The notes under the pieces: generated by a model | The model's input: only the letters and a program-made list of their open reading frames with translations | What the model was told of the DNA's origin: nothing | Database searches by the model: none | Position numbers and translations under genes: made by a program | In this document: in pieces, positions 26,890 through 35,408 of the stretch | How positions within the stretch are numbered: position 1 is the first letter of the stretch | How the letters are laid out: each line of letters opens with the position of its first letter | NCBI GenBank assembly: GCA_016209225.1 | Contig: JACQWO010000048.1 | Location: forward strand, 66,027-124,191 | Direction of reading: 5' to 3' | From: Desulfobacterales bacterium | GTDB lineage: Bacteria; Desulfobacterota; UBA8473 | DNA length: 58,165 nt

Positions 26890-28086
26890 TTGGAGAGATT
26901 AACTAGGGTATTACTCTGTTTTGTAATTATCTTTGTGGTAGCCAAGTCTGTCCATGGAGAGCAACAACTTCAATCACAGGTTGTCAAGGCTGAGGGTGTT
27001 GGAGCCATTGTAAATAATGACAAAGCCATAGCCAGAGATAACGCCATTGAGGATGCCCTTAGAAAAGCGGTAGAACAAGCAGTGGGAACCCTTGTCTCCT
27101 CTGAAACCATGGTAGAGAACTTTCAGCTTCTAAGTGACCGTATTTATACTAAAACGGAAGGGTATATACAGAAATACAAAGTTATATCAGAATCTCCGGC
27201 AGAAAACATATACAAGGTTAACATAGAGGCAACGGTAGCTCTGGGCAATTTGAAGAATGACCTGGCTGCCGTAGGCCTTTTGATGGCAAGAAAGCACAAA
27301 CCAAGGATTATGATCATGATTGCTGAACAGAATATCGGTCAACAATACCTTAGCTTCTGGTGGGGACATCAGGCATCTGAAACAAACCTGTCGATTACCG
27401 AGAGCGTCTTGATTGAAAAATTGAGGGAGAAGGATTTCAATGTTGTTGACCATGAAGCTAAGGCAAGGAATATAAAGATAGGCAAGCCATACCAGGCAGC
27501 AAATCTGGACGATAATACCGCTGTCTCCCTTGGGAATCAGTACGATGCCGAGGTAGTAATAGTTGGCAAAGCATTGGCAAAACTTGTAGGAAGTGTCATG
27601 GGCACCTCTATGAAATCAGTCCAGGCAAATATGTCGGCACGGGCTATCCGTACTGATAACGGAGCAATTATTGCATCTGCAAATACTCATGGGGCGGCAG
27701 TTCACATAGATGAGGTTACCGGGGGCTCCGAGGCACTCAAAAAGGCATCCTCTGATTTGGCTTCTAAACTTATGGATCAGATCATAAACACATGGGGCAA
27801 GGAGGTTAGTGGAACTACAATGGTTCAGCTGAGCATAAACGGAATCTCCAGTTATCAGGATTTTCTGAAATTCAAAAACGTATTGCAAGAACAGGTTCGT
27901 GGCGTTAAAGGGGTTTACCAGCGGAGCATAAGCGCAGGAGTGGCCAAGATTGATCTAGATATAAATGGTGATTCCCAGTCTCTTGCTGATGAATTGACAA
28001 CTAAGAACTTCCCAGATTTTTCAATTAATATAAACTCTATGTCTCAGAATTCTCTTGAACTTACTATTTTACCTAAAAATCGATAG
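26890..28086 (+). CDS. FlgT N-domain-like exported protein (paralogue 1)
   Basis: 398 residues from a TTG with GAGGAG upstream. A signal peptide ends near KSVHGE. The N-terminal domain (VKAEGVGAIVNNDKAIARDN, AIEDALRKAVEQAVGTLVSS, RIYTKTEGYIQKYKVISE) matches the FlgT N-terminal/LPP20-like fold. A middle alpha/beta domain follows (RIMIMIAEQN; IEKLREKDFNVVDHEA; YDAEVVIVGKALA), typical of FlgT middle and CsgG/TolB-N-like folds. In Vibrio, FlgT builds the H-ring round the flagellar basal body. A paralogue is at 32178-33293. Whether these serve flagella or another envelope machine is open. Confidence 0.72.
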   Translation: MERLTRVLLCFVIIFVVAKSVHGEQQLQSQVVKAEGVGAIVNNDKAIARDNAIEDALRKAVEQAVGTLVSSETMVENFQLLSDRIYTKTEGYIQKYKVISESPAENIYKVNIEATVALGNLKNDLAAVGLLMARKHKPRIMIMIAEQNIGQQYLSFWWGHQASETNLSITESVLIEKLREKDFNVVDHEAKARNIKIGKPYQAANLDDNTAVSLGNQYDAEVVIVGKALAKLVGSVMGTSMKSVQANMSARAIRTDNGAIIASANTHGAAVHIDEVTGGSEALKKASSDLASKLMDQIINTWGKEVSGTTMVQLSINGISSYQDFLKFKNVLQEQVRGVKGVYQRSISAGVAKIDLDINGDSQSLADELTTKNFPDFSININSMSQNSLELTILPKNR

Positions 28087-28108
28087 TCTCTGTTTAAAGG
28101 AAATATAC

Positions 28109-28705
28109 TTGAAACATTTAAAACTTATCCTTATTGGGGTTACACTCATCTTTATCTCCAGTGCTTGTGTGCCTGGAATCCGTCATACCTTAGTTCCCGA
28201 CTATCAATCCAAGATTCCTACATCAGTTGCAGTATTACCTGTCCAAAATGAAACCGTAGACATGGATGCACCCCAGCTATTCAGGACAAAGCTCTTTAAT
28301 AGTATTTACTATAAAGGTTACGTATCCCCTCCCATTACTGAAATTGATTCAAAACTTGCTGAAAAGGATATAAGGGAGGCTGGTCAGCTTAATTCCATGA
28401 CCCCCCAGGAAATAGGAAAGCTCCTCAACGTTGATGCAGTGCTATATACTACAGTAACAGAGTGGAGTACTACTTACTTGGTGGCCTATGCTTCCGTAAA
28501 AGTAGGAGCCAAATTCAAGCTCGTAGATACCAAAACAGGGGAACAACTCTGGGAATCGGAACATGCGGTTGCCGAAAGGAGAGTTGGCCTTGATAGAGAC
28601 GAGCTAATAAAGAATGTAGCTTTTGCTGCTTTAAAGAGATATGATCCTTACGTCCAGAACGTCGTTAACACGGCATTTTCTACATTACCCAATGGACCCA
28701 AGTGA
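28109..28705 (+). CDS. GNA1162/DUF799-family lipoprotein
   Basis: 198 residues from TTG 28109, supported by AAAGGA at 28096-28101; an ATG at 28055 lies inside the previous gene and would disrupt the signal peptide. Lipobox SSAC (Cys20). The mature part has SVAVLPVQNETVDMDAPQLF, RTKLFNSIYYKGY, LNSMTPQEIGKLLNVDAVLY and AKFKLVDTKTGEQLWESEH, which fit the GNA1162 fold. Members are encoded with CsgG and DUF4810 lipoproteins in Neisseria and other Proteobacteria. The next gene is a CsgG lipoprotein, as in that set. Confidence 0.8.
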   Translation: MKHLKLILIGVTLIFISSACVPGIRHTLVPDYQSKIPTSVAVLPVQNETVDMDAPQLFRTKLFNSIYYKGYVSPPITEIDSKLAEKDIREAGQLNSMTPQEIGKLLNVDAVLYTTVTEWSTTYLVAYASVKVGAKFKLVDTKTGEQLWESEHAVAERRVGLDRDELIKNVAFAALKRYDPYVQNVVNTAFSTLPNGPK

Positions 28706-28757
28706 GTTCCGACTCTAAAGGGTGGGTGTTTCACCAAATTAAAATGAGGATTGACTA

Positions 28758-29702
28758 ATGTTAAATAAGAAAATGAGAACAGGTCTAATTACTACATTAT
28801 TTTTGTTCACTCTCGGCTGTGCCGGTATGCCCACGATGACAAGAGTTCCTCCTCCGGAAAAGCCAGTCGAAAAAAAAGCGCCTAAGATTGTCTCCAAAGG
28901 CCCCAAGAAGAGGGTAGGAATAGTGGATTTTGAGAACAAGACAACCTATGGGAAAGGAAGATTGGGATTCTCAGCATCAGACATCCTGACTACTGAACTC
29001 TTTAAAACAGGGGCATTTATCGTGGTTGAACGTGCTCAATTACAGAAAATCCTGGGAGAACAGGCTTTGGGTCAATCAGGTGTGATTAATCCTGCTACGG
29101 CTGCTGAGGCAGGTAAGATACTGGGGCTTAACGCTATCGTAACAGGCTCTATATCTCAATTTGGCGTCAAGACAGAGGGAAAGGATTACGGGGTATACAA
29201 ACAGAAGGTACAGAAGGCAGAGTGTACTGTGGATGTCAGGGTAGTGGATACCACAACTGGGCAAATACTATTTGCCGATTCTGGTTCTGGCGTCTTCGAA
29301 AAGAAGATCTCTGAGGTATTGGGGCTTGGACAGCGAGGCGGCTACGATGAAACGATGGGACAAAATGCATTAAGGGCTGCCATTACTAAATTTATGGATA
29401 ATCTTATCCAGCAGTTACAGTCAACAGAGTGGAGTGGAAGGATTGCTAAGGTGAGCGGTTCAACCGCATATATAAATGCAGGCAAGGATGTAGGATTAGA
29501 GATTGGGAATACTCTGAAGGTTTATTCACTTGGTGAAGAGATATTTGACCCCCAGACCCATGTCTTATTGGGCAGGGAAGAAGGCCCATTAAAGGCTGAA
29601 TTGCTTGTTACAGGCTATATTGATGCCAATCTAACCAAGGCTACTATCAAATCCGGCACAGGATTAACTGTCAATGATGTAGTTAAACTTAAATCACAAT
29701 AA
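28758..29702 (+). CDS. CsgG-family outer-membrane lipoprotein
   Basis: 314 residues. Lipobox TLGC (Cys21). The CsgG core reads RVGIVDFENKTTYG, SASDILTTELFKTGAFIVVE, RAQLQKILGEQALGQSG, AAEAGKILGLNAIVTGSISQ and VDVRVVDTTTGQILFADSG. CsgG in curli systems is a nonameric outer-membrane pore; related proteins (FlgO) decorate the flagellar outer-membrane region. From about residue 235 an additional beta domain follows (WSGRIAKVSGSTAYINAGKD; LEIGNTLKVYSLGEEI) like the FlgT C-terminal domain, absent from curli CsgG. Curli subunit genes (csgA/B) are not in the window. Confidence 0.85.
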   Translation: MLNKKMRTGLITTLFLFTLGCAGMPTMTRVPPPEKPVEKKAPKIVSKGPKKRVGIVDFENKTTYGKGRLGFSASDILTTELFKTGAFIVVERAQLQKILGEQALGQSGVINPATAAEAGKILGLNAIVTGSISQFGVKTEGKDYGVYKQKVQKAECTVDVRVVDTTTGQILFADSGSGVFEKKISEVLGLGQRGGYDETMGQNALRAAITKFMDNLIQQLQSTEWSGRIAKVSGSTAYINAGKDVGLEIGNTLKVYSLGEEIFDPQTHVLLGREEGPLKAELLVTGYIDANLTKATIKSGTGLTVNDVVKLKSQ

Positions 29703-29764
29703 TGGAAATAGGGTTTTGATATTTGGTATCGTTTAGTGTTTGTAATTCAACGTATAAGGAGTTT

Positions 29765-30088
29765 ATGATGAAGAACACTATACTGCTTTCTCTGCTTCTC
29801 ATTCTTGTCCTGACGGGGTGTGGTACCCCGAAGGAAGCCACTATAGGTGTAGGCAATGAAGGAGCGATAAAGATTGTCTGTAATCCTGGCGATGCAGAGG
29901 TTTTTATAGACGGGGCTTCAATGGGAGAGGCAAACAGGTATGATGGCAACCCTGGCTATATAAAGCTAAGCAGCGGGACCCACAAAGTAGAGATAAAGAA
30001 AGAGGGTTATGCTCCCTATAGCCGAGAAGTCTATTCTAGTAAGTCGCTTCAAACAATCGAGGTGACACTGAGAAAGTTGAATAGATAA
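29765..30088 (+). CDS. PEGA-domain lipoprotein
   Basis: 107 residues. Lipobox LTGC (Cys19). The mature part is one PEGA domain (IKIVCNPGDAEVFIDGASMG, then GYIKLSSGTHKVEIKKEGYA), a small surface-glycan or envelope-associated beta fold. ATGATG at 29765-29770 follows an AAGGAG-like site; the frame extends further upstream but without a signal peptide. In the middle of the lipoprotein cluster, spaced about 60 nt from the CsgG gene. Confidence 0.85.
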   Translation: MMKNTILLSLLLILVLTGCGTPKEATIGVGNEGAIKIVCNPGDAEVFIDGASMGEANRYDGNPGYIKLSSGTHKVEIKKEGYAPYSREVYSSKSLQTIEVTLRKLNR

Positions 30089-30121
30089 ATATAAACGAAA
30101 CTACTGTAAGAGAGATTATCT

Positions 30122-30877
30122 ATGAAAATATGTAAATCAACAATCTGTTTAATAGTACTGATTTTTTTACTTGCCTCCGTTTCCTTCTCCAAAGAAGTAA
30201 GCTCTCCCAAAGGCCAGGCTGTCGTTACCTTCCTCCAGGGGAAGGTCTGTGTTTTGCCAAAAGGGGAAGCAAAAGGGACACCCTTGAAGGTGCATGATAT
30301 CCTCCATAAAGAGGATAGAATAAATACAGGTGAAAAAGCCTTAATAGAGATAAAACTACCGGATGGAAGCTTTGTTCGATTCGCAGATAATACAAGCTTT
30401 ACGGTTAGTGACCTGAGCTATAACAGGGAAAGCGGGGATAAAAATTTTGGGGTTAAACTGTTTCTGGGAAAAACCTGGGCCAATGCCAAAGGATTCTTGG
30501 GAAGGGGGAAAAAATTTGAGATTTCCAGTGAAAATGCTGTAGCAGGGATTAAGGGTACTATCTATCGGATGGATGTCAGCAAAGACAAATCAGTGTTGCT
30601 TAGAGTCTATAGCGGGAACGTATATGTAACAAGTCCTCCAAAAGAGATTCCTAAGCCTGTCTTTGAAATTGGTGGGCCCAAGGAAGTTACGGGGCCCAAA
30701 GAGGTTCCTGGACCTCATGAAGTTACCTTGAAGGAGTGGGAACACATCGTAAAAGAAATGCAGCAGATTGTAATTACTCCTGACGGTAAGGCATTGAAAC
30801 CTGTTTCCTTCTCACCAAAAGAAGATATAAGTGATTGGGTTATGTGGAATAAGAAGAGAGATGAACTGATAAAATAA
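30122..30877 (+). CDS. FecR-domain exported protein
   Basis: 251 residues with a signal peptide (1 to about 23). The FecR domain is clear: VVTFLQGKVCVLPKGEAKGT, LKVHDILHKEDRINTGEKAL, IEIKLPDGSFVRFADNTSF and NAVAGIKGTIYRMDVS. Here it is a soluble periplasmic protein with no anti-sigma N-terminus or transmembrane helix before the domain, so a structural or ligand-binding role is likelier than sigma-factor control. A proline-rich linker with repeats (GPKEVTGPKEVPGPHEV) precedes the C-terminal tail. Confidence 0.85.
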   Translation: MKICKSTICLIVLIFLLASVSFSKEVSSPKGQAVVTFLQGKVCVLPKGEAKGTPLKVHDILHKEDRINTGEKALIEIKLPDGSFVRFADNTSFTVSDLSYNRESGDKNFGVKLFLGKTWANAKGFLGRGKKFEISSENAVAGIKGTIYRMDVSKDKSVLLRVYSGNVYVTSPPKEIPKPVFEIGGPKEVTGPKEVPGPHEVTLKEWEHIVKEMQQIVITPDGKALKPVSFSPKEDISDWVMWNKKRDELIK

Positions 30878-30878
30878 A

Positions 30879-31010
30879 AGGTTCATCTCCCAATTAGTTC
30901 TTTTGCCAAACCTTTAATTCTTTGTAATTTTTAAGCATTTCGCTCGAACCCTCGAACCCTTGACCCCTTGAATCCTTTTGTCATCTACCAACTCTTTGGG
31001 AGATGAACCT
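30879..31010. repeat. 15-bp perfect inverted repeat flanking a 102-nt spacer
   Basis: AGGTTCATCTCCCAA (30879-30893) and TTGGGAGATGAACCT (30996-31010). The spacer contains tandem CCCTTGA-like units. The right arm contains the first possible ATG (31003) of the next gene, so the arm rather than a true start may explain that codon. Confidence 0.7.
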
Positions 31011-31038
31011 CATTTATCTCTTGCCTTATGGTGATAAA

Positions 31039-32043
31039 ATGGTTAGTGCCATATTACTGGCCGGATACAACAACAAGCGGACAGTAAAAAAGTACAGCAG
31101 AATAGTTGCGGAACATTACGGCGAAAAGTTCATAGAAACAGAATACAAACCTTTAAGGGAATTTAAGATTGTTAAGGATGGACATGTAATAAACAAACCT
31201 GTGATTCAGTTTATACTTGAAAAGCTTTTTGACAGCGACTTGATTGATGAGATAGTCATTGTAGGTCACAAGATGCTTCTTGAACAACGTCTTAGTAAAT
31301 TTCTTAGGAAATTCGACAAGCCGTTCCGAATTGAAAACCAGAATTCTAAAATCCCTCATCACGCAATTGAGCGTTTTGGGGTAATACCTAAAAAGGTCAA
31401 ACATAATTCTTTCGCAGGGAACGTGATCAAAGGATACGCTGCTAGTGCTGCTTACAATGATAGGAAACATGCATTATTTGTTGCCTCGGATTCACCGCTG
31501 ACTACAAAGGAATTTATCGAAGACTTTCTTCATATCGCTCAAGATTACCAGCATGATTCCGCTGCAATCTTTCCTGCCGTACTTATTGAAGGAGATCAGG
31601 ACAAGCTGGGCAGAAGACCTCTCAAGCTTATTAATGACACAACTTATCAGGGCTCCAATATAAAAGATGAATCTGGCAGGCAGGGGTTCAGATTCTCACC
31701 CCTAGTATTTGCAAACCCAAATCTTATAAATGTGAATAACATAAACACCGCTTATAATCTTCGCAAATCGCTTAATCCAAAAGTTCAGATGGAATTATTC
31801 AGGATCACTCATAACCTGGGATATCCAAATGTATATACCAAATACTTCATTAGAAAGGATTTAAGTATAAAAGAATTTGAAAACATCATTTCACAGTTTT
31901 TCCATGGCAAATTTGCAATTATACCGACTATAGGAGAAGATTCAACCTATGATTATGACGGCACCGATGCAGAATATCGAGAGATAACAGCTATGCTGAA
32001 TAATACTCAGGCGGTGCCCCCTCATCCGTCAACAGACTCCTGA
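31039..32043 (+). CDS. MobA-like nucleotidyltransferase-fold protein
   Basis: 334 residues from ATG 31039 (an upstream ATG at 31003 lies in an inverted repeat). The N-terminus SAILLAGYNNKRTVKKY is the first strand and loop of an NTP-transferase GT-A fold, but the usual GGxGxR is changed to GYNNKR. Later strands read IDEIVIVGHKMLLEQRL, and a DSP motif occurs in HALFVASDSPLTTKEFIEDF, the metal-binding aspartate position. No signal peptide. Such proteins transfer nucleotidyl groups to sugars or cofactors; the substrate is unknown. It sits oddly between exported-protein genes on the same strand. Confidence 0.65.
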   Translation: MVSAILLAGYNNKRTVKKYSRIVAEHYGEKFIETEYKPLREFKIVKDGHVINKPVIQFILEKLFDSDLIDEIVIVGHKMLLEQRLSKFLRKFDKPFRIENQNSKIPHHAIERFGVIPKKVKHNSFAGNVIKGYAASAAYNDRKHALFVASDSPLTTKEFIEDFLHIAQDYQHDSAAIFPAVLIEGDQDKLGRRPLKLINDTTYQGSNIKDESGRQGFRFSPLVFANPNLINVNNINTAYNLRKSLNPKVQMELFRITHNLGYPNVYTKYFIRKDLSIKEFENIISQFFHGKFAIIPTIGEDSTYDYDGTDAEYREITAMLNNTQAVPPHPSTDS

Positions 32044-32070
32044 GTGTTTCCTTTAAAATAGGAAATTTGT

Positions 32071-32100
32071 TTGACTTTATACCATACATAATCATAGAAT
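32071..32100 (+). promoter_or_regulatory. Candidate sigma-70 promoter
   Basis: TTGACT (32071-32076), 18-nt spacer, TAGAAT (32095-32100). It lies about 70 nt before the second FlgT-N-like gene and may start a second transcript in the envelope cluster. Confidence 0.4.
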
Positions 32101-32177
32101 ATCCTAAATAATGCATATTGAGGTTGAGGTCACCAGAATCCTTCTAGAATGGGGGGGAAACCCCTATGGAGACAGTA

Positions 32178-33293
32178 ATGAAGAGAACGGTTTTTTTTAT
32201 TATTTTAATTGGTTTGGGGTTTATGTGCGGCACTGCCCCTGCTCAGGATAAGATTCTGGCAGAAGGTATGGCAGCCATTCATAGTAATTTAGTGGATATC
32301 GCCAGAGATAAGGCCATTGACAATGCCCAGCGCAATGCAGTAGAAAAAGTTGTGGGCGTTATGATTACGAGTAGTACAGAAGTCGAAAATTTTCAATTAA
32401 AACTCGATCGTATTCTTTCTGAATCCAGAGGTTTTATCAATACTTACAGGGTTATCTCGGAAAAGAGAGAGGGCGATATGTACAGGGTGACTATTGAAGC
32501 CGACGTTGGAAAGGGAAAGCTGAAGAAGCGCATGGAGGCTATCAATCTTATTATGATGAGAAAGTCCAAACCACGCCTGATGATTATTTTCGGTGGGCAA
32601 GCCCAAAAGGATGCAATTGCTGAGGCGGCCATGGCCAGATATTTTATGTCTAACGGATTTAAACTCGTTGATGCTGAAGTTGTCAGAAAAAACAGGAAGG
32701 ACGAACACCTCCAAACCCTTACCGGGGACCAGAAGATGTTGGCTAAGATGAGCCATCACTTCGGTGCAGAGGTCGTGATTATCGGCAGTGTTGATGCCGC
32801 AGTTAATTCCTTTACAGTGGCTGGTGTTGAAGTGAGTTCAAACAAGGTTACTGTTTCTGTTAAGGTGATGAATGGTGATACGGAAGAGATAATCTCGACG
32901 GACAGTGAAAGCAAGTCGGCACCGGGTATGAAGGGGGACTTTAAACTGATAACGGAAGAAGTAGTTGTAAAACTGGCCAAGAAAATGCTGGAGGAGACCC
33001 TGGATCGCTGGTCTTCTGAGTTAACAAATACAGTTACAGTCAAACTATTAGTGTCAGGTCTTGATTCCTACGAGGATTTAATGCGGTTCAAGAATCTTCT
33101 ATCCATGGCGGTAAAAGGGTTCAAAGAGATGTACCAGCGTTCTTATGTTCGGGGAAGGGTTGAGTTGGATCTGGAGATTAAGGGAAATACTCAGGGCTTA
33201 GCCGATGATATGGCGGCAATTACCGTGAATGGTGGGAAAGTTAAGATAGTAAAGATAACCCAAAACCAGATTGAAGCGATGTTCTTACACTGA
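32178..33293 (+). CDS. FlgT N-domain-like exported protein (paralogue 2)
   Basis: 371 residues from ATG 32178 (GGAG at 32168-32171; another ATG at 32166 is in frame). Signal peptide to about APAQ. The N-domain LAEGMAAIHSNLVDIARDKA, IDNAQRNAVEKVVGVMITSS and RILSESRGFINTYRVISEKR aligns residue for residue with paralogue 1, as do the middle segment KSKPRLMIIFGGQ and the C-terminal YEDLMRFKNLLSMAVKGFKE / YQRSYVRGRVELDLEIKGNT. Both proteins probably occupy related positions in one complex. Two such genes 4 kb apart suggest duplication inside the cluster. Confidence 0.74.
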   Translation: MKRTVFFIILIGLGFMCGTAPAQDKILAEGMAAIHSNLVDIARDKAIDNAQRNAVEKVVGVMITSSTEVENFQLKLDRILSESRGFINTYRVISEKREGDMYRVTIEADVGKGKLKKRMEAINLIMMRKSKPRLMIIFGGQAQKDAIAEAAMARYFMSNGFKLVDAEVVRKNRKDEHLQTLTGDQKMLAKMSHHFGAEVVIIGSVDAAVNSFTVAGVEVSSNKVTVSVKVMNGDTEEIISTDSESKSAPGMKGDFKLITEEVVVKLAKKMLEETLDRWSSELTNTVTVKLLVSGLDSYEDLMRFKNLLSMAVKGFKEMYQRSYVRGRVELDLEIKGNTQGLADDMAAITVNGGKVKIVKITQNQIEAMFLH

Positions 33294-33385
33294 GGGCAAT
33301 GTACCTATAAGCATTCGATAGATACAACCTATACTTAAGGCTGATCGCTTTGTCAAAAATTTTAAAATATTAAGGGAGGTATATA

Positions 33386-35374
33386 ATGATTAAGCCAAGA
33401 AATTATCCGATGATTCTAATCGCTTTATTTATCCTGATTCTTGTTTCTGCCTGTGTAGTAAGTGAGAGTTACAAGACTGGACAAGGATTGATTCAGGCAA
33501 ACCGATGGGAAGAAGCTATAGGTTTTTTTGAGCAGGCAGTGAAGGAAGACCCTAACAAGCAGGAGTACAGGGATGAACTGAACCGGGCAAAGCGGGAGGC
33601 AGCTAAGGTCCGTTATGAGAAGGCAAGACAGGTACTTGCTTCTGCTCCTGAGGCGAACCTCCATGTGCTCGAGCAGGTGGCGAAGGAAGCTGGCCTTGCC
33701 TATAACCTGGATCCTGAGAACAGTGCCATTAAGGCTTTCGACAGTGATATCAGAGGAAAGGTCAACGCCCTTACGAACAATCTTAAGTCGTTGTCCAGCC
33801 AGGCAGAAGTGGACATGCAAAAGGAGGATTGGATGACTGCCGTGGCAAAATTAAGACAGATCGTCAAGGTTTCTCCCACCTATGAGAATGCGGCCAATAG
33901 ACTCCTCAAAGCGGAGCAAGAAGGGACAAGAATGTTATATCAGCAGGGTCTTGCCTTCGGTAAACAGGAAGAATGGGGACTGGCAGTCCAGGCATTTAAG
34001 TCTGCTATGGATATCAATCCTAATTACCTGGATGTAGCCAAACTGTATAGGGATGCTATGTCAAGGGATAATGCTGATTATTACGTTAGTGAAGCTGAAA
34101 AGGCAAGGCAGGGACAGGACTGGGAGAGGGCTATCCGGCTGCTCGAAAAGGCCGGTAAATACCAGCCTGACAATCGTGATCTTGTGAAAAAGCTGGAGGA
34201 CATGAGAATACACGTCGGGCAGATATATTTCGAGGAAGCTGTCAGATTGGTCAATCAGGGCAAGTTCTATAAGGCGTTCAAAAGGTTAGAACTTGTCACT
34301 GCATCTTCACCTTCTCTATTAGATGGTCCTATTTACAGAGAATTTGTTAACAACTTTTGTGCAAAGCTGGTGGATAGGGCGGGGAAATTTTCTGGACGAG
34401 AGATGTGGGGTAATAGCTTGATCTGGTTGCAGAGAGCTGAGGCATTGAATCGTGATTACCAGGGGCTGTTTCAAAGGATTCTAGAGGTTAAAGACCAGAT
34501 TAACAAGCGTATTAAAAAGTCCATCGCGGTTTTTGATTTTAGCAGTCCCAGTAACGATAGAGACGCAGGTAAAATAGCGGCCAACAAACTGATTGCTTAC
34601 CTACATAGGAACGCCAGTGGTGATCTGCGTATCATCGAGCGTGAAAATCTGCAGTCTATTTTAAGGGAAATGCAGCTTGGACAAACCGGTCTTGTTGACA
34701 TCAAGGCGGTACAAACTGCAAAGATGAGAGGGATTGATACATTTATCATGGGTGACGTTCTTCACTTCGCGGCCACGAAAACAGATACCCCGAGTATCAG
34801 CCAGGTTAAAGCCCTCGTTGACGAAACAGATGAACCTAATCCTCAATTCTTATTGTGGAGTATGGCGAATCAAAGACCAACTCCAGAGCAGCTTAATTCC
34901 GCACCCCCTACTACGATTAAAAAGAAGATTTATCAATTCATTTCCTACAGGCAGGGAACGACAAAAATCAGCTCCATAATAGAGGTCTCCTATAAGCTTG
35001 TGGATACCCTTACAGGAGAGAATATTTTTACCAATACAATCGCGGGAAAGATGTTTAAGGAAGACAAGTACCAGGATGCCGTACCGGCTGCCGGTATCCC
35101 CTATGATCCGCTAGAGCTTCCGACAGAGGTAGAGGTAATGGATGAATTAACCAACGAGAAGGTGTCGGTGATGGGGCAGACTATCCTCAAGAATTTTCAG
35201 AGCCTTGAGGTTGAGTACTTTAACCAGGGTCAGCAATACCAGAAACGACGGAATCCGGAACTTTCCATTGAAAGATTTACAGATGCCATTTTTGATGAAA
35301 AATTAAAGGGCATATCCACTCCGATTTCCCAGAAGTCCATGGATATAATTGCTGAACTGGTTCAATATGAGTGA
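33386..35374 (+). CDS. TPR lipoprotein with CsgG-like C-terminal domain
   Basis: 662 residues. Lipobox VSAC (Cys23). Residues about 30-370 are TPR-like helical repeats (GQGLIQANRWEEAIGFFEQA; QGLAFGKQEEWGLAVQAFKS; GQDWERAIRLLEKAGKYQPD). From about residue 383 a CsgG/TolB-N-like domain follows: KKSIAVFDFSSPSNDRDAGK, LRIIERENLQSILREMQLGQ, RGIDTFIMGDVLHF and SYKLVDTLTGENIFTNTIAG. The fusion puts a pore-protein-like fold on a repeat scaffold anchored in the outer membrane. AAGGGAGG precedes the ATG at good spacing. Confidence 0.82.
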   Translation: MIKPRNYPMILIALFILILVSACVVSESYKTGQGLIQANRWEEAIGFFEQAVKEDPNKQEYRDELNRAKREAAKVRYEKARQVLASAPEANLHVLEQVAKEAGLAYNLDPENSAIKAFDSDIRGKVNALTNNLKSLSSQAEVDMQKEDWMTAVAKLRQIVKVSPTYENAANRLLKAEQEGTRMLYQQGLAFGKQEEWGLAVQAFKSAMDINPNYLDVAKLYRDAMSRDNADYYVSEAEKARQGQDWERAIRLLEKAGKYQPDNRDLVKKLEDMRIHVGQIYFEEAVRLVNQGKFYKAFKRLELVTASSPSLLDGPIYREFVNNFCAKLVDRAGKFSGREMWGNSLIWLQRAEALNRDYQGLFQRILEVKDQINKRIKKSIAVFDFSSPSNDRDAGKIAANKLIAYLHRNASGDLRIIERENLQSILREMQLGQTGLVDIKAVQTAKMRGIDTFIMGDVLHFAATKTDTPSISQVKALVDETDEPNPQFLLWSMANQRPTPEQLNSAPPTTIKKKIYQFISYRQGTTKISSIIEVSYKLVDTLTGENIFTNTIAGKMFKEDKYQDAVPAAGIPYDPLELPTEVEVMDELTNEKVSVMGQTILKNFQSLEVEYFNQGQQYQKRRNPELSIERFTDAIFDEKLKGISTPISQKSMDIIAELVQYE

Positions 35375-35408
35375 ACTGTAACCAAGATATTTGATTATGG
35401 AGGAGAGA

